64,000 nucleotides of DNA, from assembly GCA_964371945.1 (NCBI GenBank), contig CAYJPA010000017.1:8671-72670 (forward strand). Direction: 5' to 3'. A program made the translations under genes and the position numbers. Each line of letters starts with the position of its first letter. Within the stretch, counting starts at the first letter, position 1. Origin of the DNA: CAYJPA01 sp964371945 (GTDB taxonomy: Bacteria > Chloroflexota > Chloroflexia > Thermomicrobiales > UBA6265). The notes beneath the pieces were generated by a model. The model made no database searches. It saw only the letters and a program-made list of their open reading frames with translations, and was not told the DNA's origin. This document shows, in pieces, positions 52,711 through 60,952 of this stretch.

Positions 52711-54168
52711 TCAGGCGCTTTGAGATGCGGCCGGAATCGGGCGATACACCGTCAGTGCGGCAATCGCGCCAAAGGTCATGAGGAGGGCAATCGCGATCGC
52801 AATTCGCTCAACCCCAAAGACATCAGCCGCCACGCCCGCCAGCAAGGTCGGGATCAGAGCGCCGAGGTTCTGCAACAACGACTGCGTCGCAATCACCTGG
52901 CCCCGGAGCGCGGGCGCGGTTCTACCTAACAACACGGCTCTTGCCGAAACACTGACCACGGACGAGGCAAATCCGGCCGGCACGCTAAGTAGCATGACCA
53001 GCAGGATCAAGGGCGGAACTCGCACCAGTTCTGCGATCCGGTCGGTCGGAATCTGCAACGTGTTATTGAGAAGTTCTCGAAGCGACTCCACAAAGCCGAG
53101 CGAACCGACACAGACAGCGAAGAGGATCAAGCACAATGTGGCGGCTCGTCGTGCACCAATGAGGATATCGATTAACGGTGCGAGTCGCAGACCAAGCACG
53201 AGTCCGAGCGCCGCCGGTGCAAAGACAAAGACCGTATTCTCGGCCCCGGTATCAAGCACGCCCCGTAGATACAGCGGCATGATCACAAGTAGAGCACTGG
53301 CGCCAATTCCAACGAGGATGTCGTTGATCATCACCTCGTACATGACGGGATCGTTACGAGATGCATGCCAACCATTGAGGAGCATTCGCTTGACGGTCGC
53401 GCTCGAAGCTCGCGGCTTCGCTTCTCGAACCCGGCGCTCCGCCGGTGGAGGCAAGAGGAAAAGGAGTAGCGTTCCGGACATGAAGAGCATCGCGCAGACC
53501 GCGAATAGCGAGGGCGCTCCAAGCGTCTTGAGCAACAACGGCGCGAGCATAACGAGTCCCAAGAGTTGCGCCAGCGTCAGAGCCAGGTTTGAGAGTGCCT
53601 GCGCACTCGTGTAGCGGTCTCGCGGAACCAACATCGCCATGACCGACGGTTCGGCCGGGGAGTAGAACTGATGGATCGTCCACATGCCGAGCGTGGCGGC
53701 AAAGATCCCGGCCAGTGATGGCTCGTTCTGAATCAGCGAGATCGCGAAAACGAACCGCAAGAGATTCAAGATGATCATTAGCGGGCGCTTAGGCACCGCG
53801 TCAACGACGACCCCGGCAGGCAATCCAAACGCTAGAGAAGGAATGATCGCGCAGAGGACAAACAGCGAGTTGTAGAACGACGCGTCGGTACGGTCGACCA
53901 CGATGATGAGGAGCGCGTAGATGAACGCGCCTTGCCCTGTTTGAATCAGAAGTCGCGACACCCAGTAGAGTCGAAACCCTTCGAGTGTCAACAGTCGGGG
54001 CAGTGGAGGACCGGTCGGTCCGCGCCGCCGCTTGCCGACAGGCGCCGGGATCGCCTTCGCACCTACCTTGGCCGAAGTGAACTTGCGAGTCGCAGTCACA
54101 CGCACCGGCGGAGGTGCCGGACTGATCGGGCGCATGGCTTTTGGCTTGGCGGGCTCGCGATCGGTCAT
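52711..54168 (-). CDS. MFS transporter
   Basis: 485 residues, about twelve helices after a ~60-residue basic, Pro-rich cytoplasmic tail (RPISPAPPPVRVTATRKFTS). Enterobactin-exporter/tetracycline-like layout: GFRLYWVSRLLIQTGQGAF, AIIPSLAFGLPAGVVVDAVPKRPLMI (motif A-like loop), QFYSPAEPSVMAMLVPRDRY, ARAVLLGRTAPALRGQVIAT. Probable drug or metabolite exporter; substrate unknown. Confidence 0.87.
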   Translation of the reverse strand: MTDREPAKPKAMRPISPAPPPVRVTATRKFTSAKVGAKAIPAPVGKRRRGPTGPPLPRLLTLEGFRLYWVSRLLIQTGQGAFIYALLIIVVDRTDASFYNSLFVLCAIIPSLAFGLPAGVVVDAVPKRPLMIILNLLRFVFAISLIQNEPSLAGIFAATLGMWTIHQFYSPAEPSVMAMLVPRDRYTSAQALSNLALTLAQLLGLVMLAPLLLKTLGAPSLFAVCAMLFMSGTLLLFLLPPPAERRVREAKPRASSATVKRMLLNGWHASRNDPVMYEVMINDILVGIGASALLVIMPLYLRGVLDTGAENTVFVFAPAALGLVLGLRLAPLIDILIGARRAATLCLILFAVCVGSLGFVESLRELLNNTLQIPTDRIAELVRVPPLILLVMLLSVPAGFASSVVSVSARAVLLGRTAPALRGQVIATQSLLQNLGALIPTLLAGVAADVFGVERIAIAIALLMTFGAIAALTVYRPIPAASQSA

Positions 54169-54286
54169 TGCACCAGCGCTCTTGTCGACCTCCGGTTCGT
54201 CGCTTCGATATCAGACTAGCGCAACGCTCGGCTCCTCGCTATCGGGCAAGGGTTCCAACCAGTTCAGAACGCGAACGGGACCAGGA

Positions 54287-54781
54287 CTAGGTCAACGATG
54301 GAAGCGCGTCGCGAATGGAGTCCACCGACGGGCGGATATCGAGGAAAGAGGTCAGCAGAAGCAGATCGGCGACGATTAGGATCAGCGCCAGCGCAAACGG
54401 CGCCGCGGGACCGGCCGCCGCAAACAGACGACGAAATCGCAACCGATCGATGCTGTTGAGCAAAAAGATGACCCAACCCGCTCCGAGCATGATGCCGCCC
54501 AAGACAAGACCGTCAGTGCGCGGTAACTCTTTCCAGGCGATCACCGCAAGATTGAGCACCGCCAACACGGCGCCCGGCAGGATCAGAAGTGCGACTACCC
54601 CCCAGATCGGATGAGCGCGCCGTTCGGACATCGCCATCCTGGTCGCGCGACGCTGATGGGGCCATGCCCCTTCAACGGCCTCTTCCACGGCTTCGATCGT
54701 GAAAACCATCAGCAGGCACACGCCGATCAACAACCAGAGCCGATGGTTGTCCGTGTGCAAAACATCCGGGAAATCAGGCAT
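54287..54781 (-). CDS. hypothetical membrane protein
   Basis: 164 residues with four predicted helices: LWLLIGVCLLMVFTIEAVEE, WGVVALLILPGAVLAVLNLAV, GLVLGGIMLGAGWVIFLLNS, PAAPFALALILIVADLLLLT. Small, basic loops between. No family recognised. Same strand as the MFS gene downstream, 118 bases away; possibly co-transcribed. Confidence 0.65.
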   Translation of the reverse strand: MPDFPDVLHTDNHRLWLLIGVCLLMVFTIEAVEEAVEGAWPHQRRATRMAMSERRAHPIWGVVALLILPGAVLAVLNLAVIAWKELPRTDGLVLGGIMLGAGWVIFLLNSIDRLRFRRLFAAAGPAAPFALALILIVADLLLLTSFLDIRPSVDSIRDALPSLT

Positions 54782-54891
54782 TGTTCCTCGAAATCGATGA
54801 CGCGAATTGACCGAATCCGGCCGGTCCCAGCGTTAACGCCACGAGGGTAGCACACCGTTTCGGGAGCGGGCAGCCTGTGGTGGACGTCACC

Positions 54892-56118
54892 CTACCGTGT
54901 CAGGAAGTTGCTGGTCGCCAACCCCAAACGCCGGACACCTTCTCGGATTCGATCCTCCGGGAGGGTCGAAAAGTTCAGCCGGAACGAGTTGCGGATTTCC
55001 TGCCCGCGCGGATAGAACCAGGCCCCTGGGAGAAACGCGACACCACTCGCGGCAGCAAGCGGCAAAAGCTCGTCAGTCGCGAATCCGCTCGGAAGCGTGA
55101 CCCAGACGAAGAAACCACCTTCAGGATGCGACCACGTTACTCCCGGCGGCATGTACTCTTCGAGACTCGAGATCAGCGCATCTCTCCGCGCTCGATACAC
55201 CGGCCGCGCTCGCTCGACATGCGCGTCGAGAAACCCCTCCGCGGCATGGAAAACAGTCCGCATGATCATTCGATCGCCGTGGATATCCGAAGCCTCTTTC
55301 ACCATCGCGAGCATTGGAAAGAGATCATCCGGCGCGACAAGCCAGCCGACCCTGATCCCCGGGGCGATCGTCTTCGAAAAAGTGCCGAGGTAGATCACGT
55401 CGTCACTTAGCGCCCGCAATGCCGGTTCTGGAGCGCGGTCGAAGTAAATCTCACCGTACGGATCATCCTCGAGCAGCGGCACTCCTCGTTCTCGACTCAA
55501 GGCGATCAGCGCTTCCCGCCGTGCCAATGTCATTGTGATCCCAGTCGGATTCTGAAATGTCGGAATCGTGTAGATGAACTTGGGCATCCGGTCCATGCGG
55601 TCAAGCGAATTCGCCAGCGCCGCGACATCCATGCCGTCGTCGTCGACCGGTACCGTCAAGTACGTGGGCTCGTACGCGTCGAAGGCCTGCATAGCGCCGA
55701 TATAGGTCGGCCCTTCAACGACGATCATGTCCCCCGGATCGATCATCAGACGGGCGACGTAGTCGATCCCCTGCTGGCTGCCGCTGGTGATCATGATCTG
55801 CGCGGGATCGGCCACGATTCCCTGATTCAGCATCCGTCGCGCAATCAGCTCTCGCAACGGCGCGTAGCCGGCCGCCTCGCCATAATCGAGCGCATCGCCG
55901 GCGGTTGCCCAGGCGGTCACCGCGGCCTCCTGCAGGCGCTGAATTGGATGAGTTTCGCTCGCGGGAGCGCCATTCCCGAAGTAGATCACATCGTCATAGC
56001 TGGCAACGAGCTCGTAGGCCTCGTTCCAAACCGACGGGCCGAACACCGAAGAGCGCCTGGCGAGCCGTCTTGCCTCAATCGAGCTCGCGGCCCAAATCGC
56101 GCCGTTACCGGAGCTCAT
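54892..56118 (-). CDS. PLP-dependent aminotransferase (class I, MocR/2-aminoadipate type)
   Basis: 408 residues, lacking any winged-helix head. DVIYFGNGAPASETHPIQRL and ALDYGEAAGYAPLRELIARR, then MITSGSQQGIDYVARLMIDPGD, IYTIPTFQNPTGITM (Asn of the PLP ring), PLLEDDPYGEIYF, PLP lysine in YLGTFSKTIAPGIRVGWL, and the closing NSFRLNFST arginine. Related to LysN/2-aminoadipate and valine-type aminotransferases; substrate not assignable. Its start overlaps the AlaX stop (ATGA). Confidence 0.92.
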   Translation of the reverse strand: MSSGNGAIWAASSIEARRLARRSSVFGPSVWNEAYELVASYDDVIYFGNGAPASETHPIQRLQEAAVTAWATAGDALDYGEAAGYAPLRELIARRMLNQGIVADPAQIMITSGSQQGIDYVARLMIDPGDMIVVEGPTYIGAMQAFDAYEPTYLTVPVDDDGMDVAALANSLDRMDRMPKFIYTIPTFQNPTGITMTLARREALIALSRERGVPLLEDDPYGEIYFDRAPEPALRALSDDVIYLGTFSKTIAPGIRVGWLVAPDDLFPMLAMVKEASDIHGDRMIMRTVFHAAEGFLDAHVERARPVYRARRDALISSLEEYMPPGVTWSHPEGGFFVWVTLPSGFATDELLPLAAASGVAFLPGAWFYPRGQEIRNSFRLNFSTLPEDRIREGVRRLGLATSNFLTR

Positions 56119-56912
56119 GAGATGCCCTCGTAGCGTTCATCGCCATCTCGACCGGTAATGACGATCTCCAATCGTTTGTTGCTCTTGCCCTTGGATCGAG
56201 TGCCGACGATTTTGATAGCGCCGACCTCTCGCGTATTCGCGACGTGCGTGCCGCCGTCGGCCTGCAGATCCAGAGCCACGATCTCCACGGTTCGTATCTC
56301 GCTGATACCCGGTGGCAGGAGATTGATCTTGGTCCGTATCAAATCGGGAATCTGGAGCGCGACCTCGCGCGGCAGGATTTGCACTCGGACATCAAGCTCC
56401 CTGGCGAGCTCTTCGTTGACGCGACGCTCGATTTCGGAAACGCGGTCCGGGTTGAACTCCTCCATTTCGAAGTCCATCCTTGCTTTTCCGGCGCCCATGT
56501 TGCCGCCGGTGACCAGAGCGCCGTAGTCCCGAAAGATCGTTCCGCAGAGCGCGTGCATCGCGGTATGGGTGCGCATCAACCGGTAGCGCGTTTCCCAATC
56601 GATCTCGCCGAAAACGGCATCGCCGGCAGATGGGAGCGGTCCGTCGCCTTCAATCATGTGCAGCACGCTCGCGCCCTGCTTTTTCACATTAGCGACTTGC
56701 CAGGCCCCATCTCCACCGGCTGACGCGAGCGTACCGGTGTCGCTCGGTTGCCCACCACCCGCGGGATAGAACGCGGTCCGGTCGAGCACGACCGCCCGCG
56801 ATTCATCGATCACGGCCAGAACGGTCGCCTCGAATCGTTGGAGGTATGCATCACGTTGAAAAAGCAGATCGGTGGCAGGAAGTTGCGTCTGTTCGCGGTC
56901 TAGATCAGTCAT
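56115..56912 (-). CDS. alanyl-tRNA editing protein (AlaX-like)
   Basis: 265 residues, free-standing editing domain that deacylates mischarged tRNA-Ala. AVVLDRTAFYPAGGGQPSDTG, the Zn-ligand block MRTHTAMHALCGTIF (H-x3-H) and LDLQADGGTHVANTREVGAI, where the usual Cys-Gly-Gly-Thr-His is Asp-Gly-Gly-Thr-His; the histidine is kept. That change occurs in other AlaX groups, so activity is likely. Translationally coupled to the aminotransferase; functional link unclear. Divergent from the LysM/C39 gene. Confidence 0.88.
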   Translation of the reverse strand: MTDLDREQTQLPATDLLFQRDAYLQRFEATVLAVIDESRAVVLDRTAFYPAGGGQPSDTGTLASAGGDGAWQVANVKKQGASVLHMIEGDGPLPSAGDAVFGEIDWETRYRLMRTHTAMHALCGTIFRDYGALVTGGNMGAGKARMDFEMEEFNPDRVSEIERRVNEELARELDVRVQILPREVALQIPDLIRTKINLLPPGISEIRTVEIVALDLQADGGTHVANTREVGAIKIVGTRSKGKSNKRLEIVITGRDGDERYEGIS

Positions 56913-57012
56913 TGGAAGTCCATGAATTGTGAAGCGTCGATTGGTCGATGATAGGTGGCTCCTCAGCGCGCGTCAAACGGTGCAGGATCGTTGTCACAAT
57001 GGCACAAAAAGC

Positions 57013-57041
57013 TTGCGTTTGCCGCAAAACAACGTTATGCT
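57013..57041 (+). promoter_or_regulatory. probable promoter of the LysM/C39 gene
   Basis: TTGCGT, 17-base spacer, TATGCT. Predicted start near 57048, about 65 bases before the ATG. Confidence 0.5.
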
Positions 57042-57112
57042 CTTTATGTACGTACACCATGGAGGTAACGCTTTCCCGCGGCGAACCCTCTCGCTGAGCC
57101 ACGGAGATCTCC

Positions 57113-58489
57113 ATGAATTTGCCTTTTAGCTTCCGGCGGGCAGCCCAACCGGCGCGAATGCCAACCCACCTCGAAATCACTCATCCGAATACCGCTGACA
57201 CGCGGGCACCACGACCGCGAATGAGCTCCGGCGGTTTGGTCGCGCACTATGTCAACCGGCGTCTCGACACTGTTGCGCTTGAAAGCCATTCGTCGACTCC
57301 GGCCGAAATGCCTGTCGCTTTGCCAATTGGACGGGGATCGCCTGAGCACGAGTCCTACGTGATTCGTTCGACGAGCGGAGCCGTCCCGACTACGGCTGCC
57401 GGCGACCCGGCATCAAGACGCTGGGCGCCCCGGCGGAATCGCGCGGCCACCCTAAGCCAGCGCCTGATCGCGGCAGGTTTGGTCGTGACCATTTGCGCAA
57501 CTGGGTTCGCTTCGAACGCGTCCGCGCAGCAGCGATATCGTGTGCAATCTGGTGACACGCTTCAGTCGGTCGCCGCGGAGTTCGGCGTCGATCCAGAAGC
57601 GATCTATCGCTCCAGCTGGCTCTCGAATCCGCCGGACCTCACCGTGGGCGACGTGATCGTCATTCCCGATCCGGGCCAAACGCCAGAACAGGCAGCGTTG
57701 ACAGCAGCCGAGGATGTCGGCACCAGTCCCTGGACGAGCGGCGTCTACTGGGTCGAAAGCGGCGATTCGATCGAAAGCATCTCCGCTATATTTGACGTCG
57801 ATCCTGAAGACCTTCTTGCGCTCAACGGCATGAGCTGGTCGGACATCATTTATCCCAACGACCGGCTGCTCATTCCGGGATCGGGCGACGCGGCCGCTGC
57901 CGTCGCAAATACCGGTGAAGCGGCCACGGCAACCGGTCCGGTTCTCGATGCCCATGTGTGGGTGCCTACGCATGTGCAGGAGCACGGATTGAGCTGTGAG
58001 TACGCCGCCGCATACATCGCCACTAGCGCGTTCGACAACGCGGTGCCCGAATGGGTCTTCATTGACACGATCCCAGTCGCCAGCAACCCGCACTATGGCT
58101 TTCGGGGCGACATCGACGGCACCTGGGGTCAGTACGATGACTGGGGTATATATGCCGAGCCGCTCGTGCCGGTTCTCAATGACTACGGCTTCGCCGCCGA
58201 AGCCTTCTACTCAATGGGCGACACCACCCAACTGAGGGCGCACCTCGACGAGGGCCATCCGGTTGTGGTTTGGCTTGCCATGTGGGGCGACACCGGGCGG
58301 GTCTATGAGGACGAGGGCCGATACACCGTTTTCGCCGGCTCTCACGTCATGACGGCATATGGCTATGACAGCCACGGACTTTACCTCTCCGATCCAGGCA
58401 CCGGCTCGTATCGATTCATCGATTGGGGCACCTTCGTCTGGATGTGGGGCACGATCGACGGCATGTCGCTCGCCATTTATCCGTTCTAG
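57113..58489 (+). CDS. LysM repeat protein with C39-like peptidase domain
   Basis: 458 residues, SD GGAG before the ATG. A ~115-residue positively charged head leads to a hydrophobic segment LIAAGLVVTICATGFASNASA. Two LysM units follow: YRVQSGDTLQSVAAEFGVD then IYRSSWLSN, VGDVIVIPDPG; and VYWVESGDSIESISAIFDVD with LLALNGMS, NDRLLIPGSG. The C-terminal domain has a C39-type triad: Cys in EHGLSCEYAAAYIAT, His in FAGSHVMTAYGYD, Asp in YLSDPGTGSYRF. Probably anchored or wall-bound, acting on peptides or peptidoglycan outside the membrane. Confidence 0.87.
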   Translation: MNLPFSFRRAAQPARMPTHLEITHPNTADTRAPRPRMSSGGLVAHYVNRRLDTVALESHSSTPAEMPVALPIGRGSPEHESYVIRSTSGAVPTTAAGDPASRRWAPRRNRAATLSQRLIAAGLVVTICATGFASNASAQQRYRVQSGDTLQSVAAEFGVDPEAIYRSSWLSNPPDLTVGDVIVIPDPGQTPEQAALTAAEDVGTSPWTSGVYWVESGDSIESISAIFDVDPEDLLALNGMSWSDIIYPNDRLLIPGSGDAAAAVANTGEAATATGPVLDAHVWVPTHVQEHGLSCEYAAAYIATSAFDNAVPEWVFIDTIPVASNPHYGFRGDIDGTWGQYDDWGIYAEPLVPVLNDYGFAAEAFYSMGDTTQLRAHLDEGHPVVVWLAMWGDTGRVYEDEGRYTVFAGSHVMTAYGYDSHGLYLSDPGTGSYRFIDWGTFVWMWGTIDGMSLAIYPF

Positions 58490-58544
58490 AACCCTACACA
58501 AGCAGCTACATGATTGATAGCATTCAAGCGAGGAGTCTTCGCCC

Positions 58545-58829
58545 ATGGCTATGACGTTGACAAAGAACGTTGGGAGTCTCATTCAAGATTGGATCGAAAC
58601 CGGTCAGTACGACGACGCCAACGCCGTAATGGTCGATGCCTTGAGACTGTTGGAAGAACGAAAAACCGGCGACCTGCGCGCGAAGCTTCAGACAGGGATC
58701 GATCAGCTCGATCGCGGCGAGAGCATTCTGGCTACGCCGACATGGAGCGCTGAACGTCTGGAAGTGATGCGTAAGCGCGCGGAGACCCGCGGAACACCGC
58801 ACCCCGACATCTGGCCGGTGCATCCTTAG
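58545..58829 (+). CDS. orphan ParD-like antitoxin
   Basis: 94 residues, GAGGAG before the ATG. MTLTKNVGSLIQDWIETGQY then DDANAVMVDALRLLEERK is the ribbon-helix-helix N-terminus of ParD; the tail LDRGESILATPTWSAERLE resembles the tail of the antitoxin at 5296. No ParE-type toxin follows: the next 180 bases hold only a REP-like palindrome. Either the toxin was lost or the protein acts as a solitary DNA-binding regulator. Confidence 0.8.
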   Translation: MAMTLTKNVGSLIQDWIETGQYDDANAVMVDALRLLEERKTGDLRAKLQTGIDQLDRGESILATPTWSAERLEVMRKRAETRGTPHPDIWPVHP

Positions 58830-58890
58830 CTAAGTTATCAACAAGAACGAATGGTTACTCCGTGCTCAGCGCCGGAGGCGCTTCGTTGGA

Positions 58891-58916
58891 GTAGCCGGGG
58901 ATCTTCAGTCCCCGGC
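58891..58916 (+). repeat. REP-like palindrome, GTAG-headed
   Basis: GTAG immediately before an 8-bp perfect stem GCCGGGGA / TCCCCGGC with a 7-base loop. In the gap between the orphan parD and the convergent MFS gene; may double as a 3'-end hairpin. Confidence 0.5.
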
Positions 58917-59013
58917 GGCGCGGAGCGTCGATGATCCATTTCGTAACCCACGTGTCTATTCTCGTGAATCATCAACCATCGACAATGATTGCTGACCAGC
59001 TTGCGGAAGGAGC

Positions 59014-60276
59014 TCAAGCTGACACACTCTCGGCCTGCTGAATCGCTTTCGCCGGCGCGTCCAGACTTCGAAGAGCAGGCGCGAGTGCAAACAAGACCGT
59101 GACGACAAGCAAGATCGCCGAGATCATCACGATCACCGCGTCGATCCCCAGCGGCTTGATCGCCCACCCCATGATCAGCATCCCCAACGGCGCCGCCGCC
59201 AGAATGCAGGCAAGCATCGACCCAACCACGCGGCCACGAAGCTCGACCGGCACTCGCTCATAGATGGCCGTGATCATCAGCGGATTGACCGAGCCGTCCC
59301 CGAATCCAGAGACGCCCATCGCCGCGACCACGATCCAGATCGATGGATCGAGCGCCAGGATCGCAACCGGCGCCGCGGAGACAAATGAAAGCGCCAGCGC
59401 CAGCCGCCGCCTGGGAAACTTGTGCCCAAACGAGCTGTACGCGATTGCGCCGATCAGCGATCCCGCCCCAACTCCACCGAGTACCAACCCGAGATCGGTC
59501 GCCTTCCCCAGCAGCTCGTTCGCATAAACCGGTAGCACGACCGCAAAGAGCGGCGCGCCGGCAAAATTCGCAATCGCGCCGATGCACAGCAGCGAAACAA
59601 GGAACCGGTCCTGCCGGATGAAGGCTAGGCCATCGCGCACGTCGTCCAGGTATCGACTTGCGGTCGCTACTGTTTTGACCGCCGCCGGCACGAACGTGGC
59701 GATAATCGACGCTGAGACAATGAACGAGGCCGCATCAACCCAGAGCACGTTGCTCGCCCCAAGCCAGACGATTAGCAATCCTGCCAGAGGCGGTCCAAGC
59801 AAGACGGAACTGCTTCGAATCGATTGTGCCGCGCCGTTGGCCCGTTCCAGGCTGATCCCGCCTCGTTCCGCGAGCTCCACGACGATCGCCATCCTCGCCG
59901 TATTGCCCGGGGCGTCGAGCATCGCCCCGGCAAAGACAAGTGCGACCAACTGCCAAAATGCCAATCCGACAGTGTGATGGAGCAGGGGAATGCAGGCAAC
60001 CGTGGATGCACTGACCAGATCGGAGGCGACGCTGATCCGTTTGTACCCAAGTCGATCGACGAGTGCGCCGCCCAACAACGCCGCAATCACCGTGGGTAGA
60101 ACGGTGGCGAACGCGACGATCCCCGTCCTGGCCGCGCTGCCCGTGGTTTCCAGCACAAACCAGGGAATGGCCACAACCGTGAGGTTGTTGCCGATCATCG
60201 AGATCGCGTTTGCAACGAGCAACGCGACAATTGGAAAGCGGTTGCCCGCGGAAGTCAATGCGTTCGTTGTCTTCAT
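59014..60276 (-). CDS. MFS transporter
   Basis: 420 residues, about twelve helices. FPIVALLVANAISMIGNNLTVVAIPWF is the typical first helix, GALVDRLGYKRISVASDLVS the motif-A loop, and GAMLDAPGNTARMAIVVELA, PVYANELLGKATDLGLVLGG, ERVPVELRGRVVGSMLACIL fit the enterobactin-exporter/macrolide-efflux branch. Drug or metabolite export is likely; no regulator lies beside it. Confidence 0.9.
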   Translation of the reverse strand: MKTTNALTSAGNRFPIVALLVANAISMIGNNLTVVAIPWFVLETTGSAARTGIVAFATVLPTVIAALLGGALVDRLGYKRISVASDLVSASTVACIPLLHHTVGLAFWQLVALVFAGAMLDAPGNTARMAIVVELAERGGISLERANGAAQSIRSSSVLLGPPLAGLLIVWLGASNVLWVDAASFIVSASIIATFVPAAVKTVATASRYLDDVRDGLAFIRQDRFLVSLLCIGAIANFAGAPLFAVVLPVYANELLGKATDLGLVLGGVGAGSLIGAIAYSSFGHKFPRRRLALALSFVSAAPVAILALDPSIWIVVAAMGVSGFGDGSVNPLMITAIYERVPVELRGRVVGSMLACILAAAPLGMLIMGWAIKPLGIDAVIVMISAILLVVTVLFALAPALRSLDAPAKAIQQAESVSA

Positions 60277-60476
60277 GTCTCAGGCAAATTATCAGGCTAT
60301 TGGACCGAATTGTCCATGGAGCGCTGATACAAGTCAGGAAAGTCCGCAAGTCCGGCAATCGGCGGGACGTCTAGGTCGCGATGAGCGGGGACGAGGTTCG
60401 TGCTCGGATATACTATCGATGTGCGCTGAAGGGGCACGTTTTCGACCAGAACGTCGAGATGCGTAGGAGCTGCTAG

Positions 60477-60863
60477 ATGGCCGAATTCTTAAGTGGCGAC
60501 AAGGTTCGGGTGACATTGCCGCATGGATACAGCAAACGAGGAGTCTATGGAATTAGCGTGCTCTACTCCACGTCGCCAGAGTCCCGATTCGAAGGCGCGT
60601 CTGGTTCCGTCACCGACATCAATCCGCGGGGCCCATACTCAAACGCGCAATATCTCGTCGATTTCCGCGGTCATGACAACTCCCGTCTTGGACTTCCATG
60701 GCAAGCGCACTGGTTCCGCGAAGAGTGGCTCGAGCTGATCGAACGATCCGAAGACTCCCGGGCCGCCGCGCCTGACACCGTCCGCCGCACTGGTGCCGAG
60801 GACAGCGCGAGCCCGGTGGCCGCGGGAGCTGGCCCCGGCAGGACCGAGGGTAACCCCGCGTAG
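60477..60863 (+). CDS. hypothetical protein with small beta-barrel
   Basis: 128 residues, GGAG before the ATG. FLSGDKVRVTLPHGYSKRGV, GASGSVTDINPRGPYSNAQY and LVDFRGHDNSRLGLPWQAHW suggest an SH3/KOW-like barrel of about 80 residues, with a WFREEWLELIE helix after it. The last ~40 residues are Ala/Gly/Pro-rich. Not recognised further. A possible -10 box TATACT is at 60409-60414. Confidence 0.6.
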   Translation: MAEFLSGDKVRVTLPHGYSKRGVYGISVLYSTSPESRFEGASGSVTDINPRGPYSNAQYLVDFRGHDNSRLGLPWQAHWFREEWLELIERSEDSRAAAPDTVRRTGAEDSASPVAAGAGPGRTEGNPA

Positions 60864-60893
60864 TTCACCAGTGTTCCTAAATGGGTCTCGACT

Positions 60894-60926
60894 AAAACCC
60901 CACTCTTGCCGAGGCAAGAGTGGGGT
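60894..60926. terminator. bidirectional intrinsic terminator
   Basis: Twelve-base perfect stem CCCCACTCTTGC / GCAAGAGTGGGG with a 4-base loop, flanked by AAAA on the left (a T-tract for the minus strand) and TATTT on the right. It closes both the hypothetical gene ending at 60863 and metY ending at 60953. Confidence 0.9.
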
Positions 60927-60952
60927 ATTTACGCTGATCAGAAGATCCGTGC

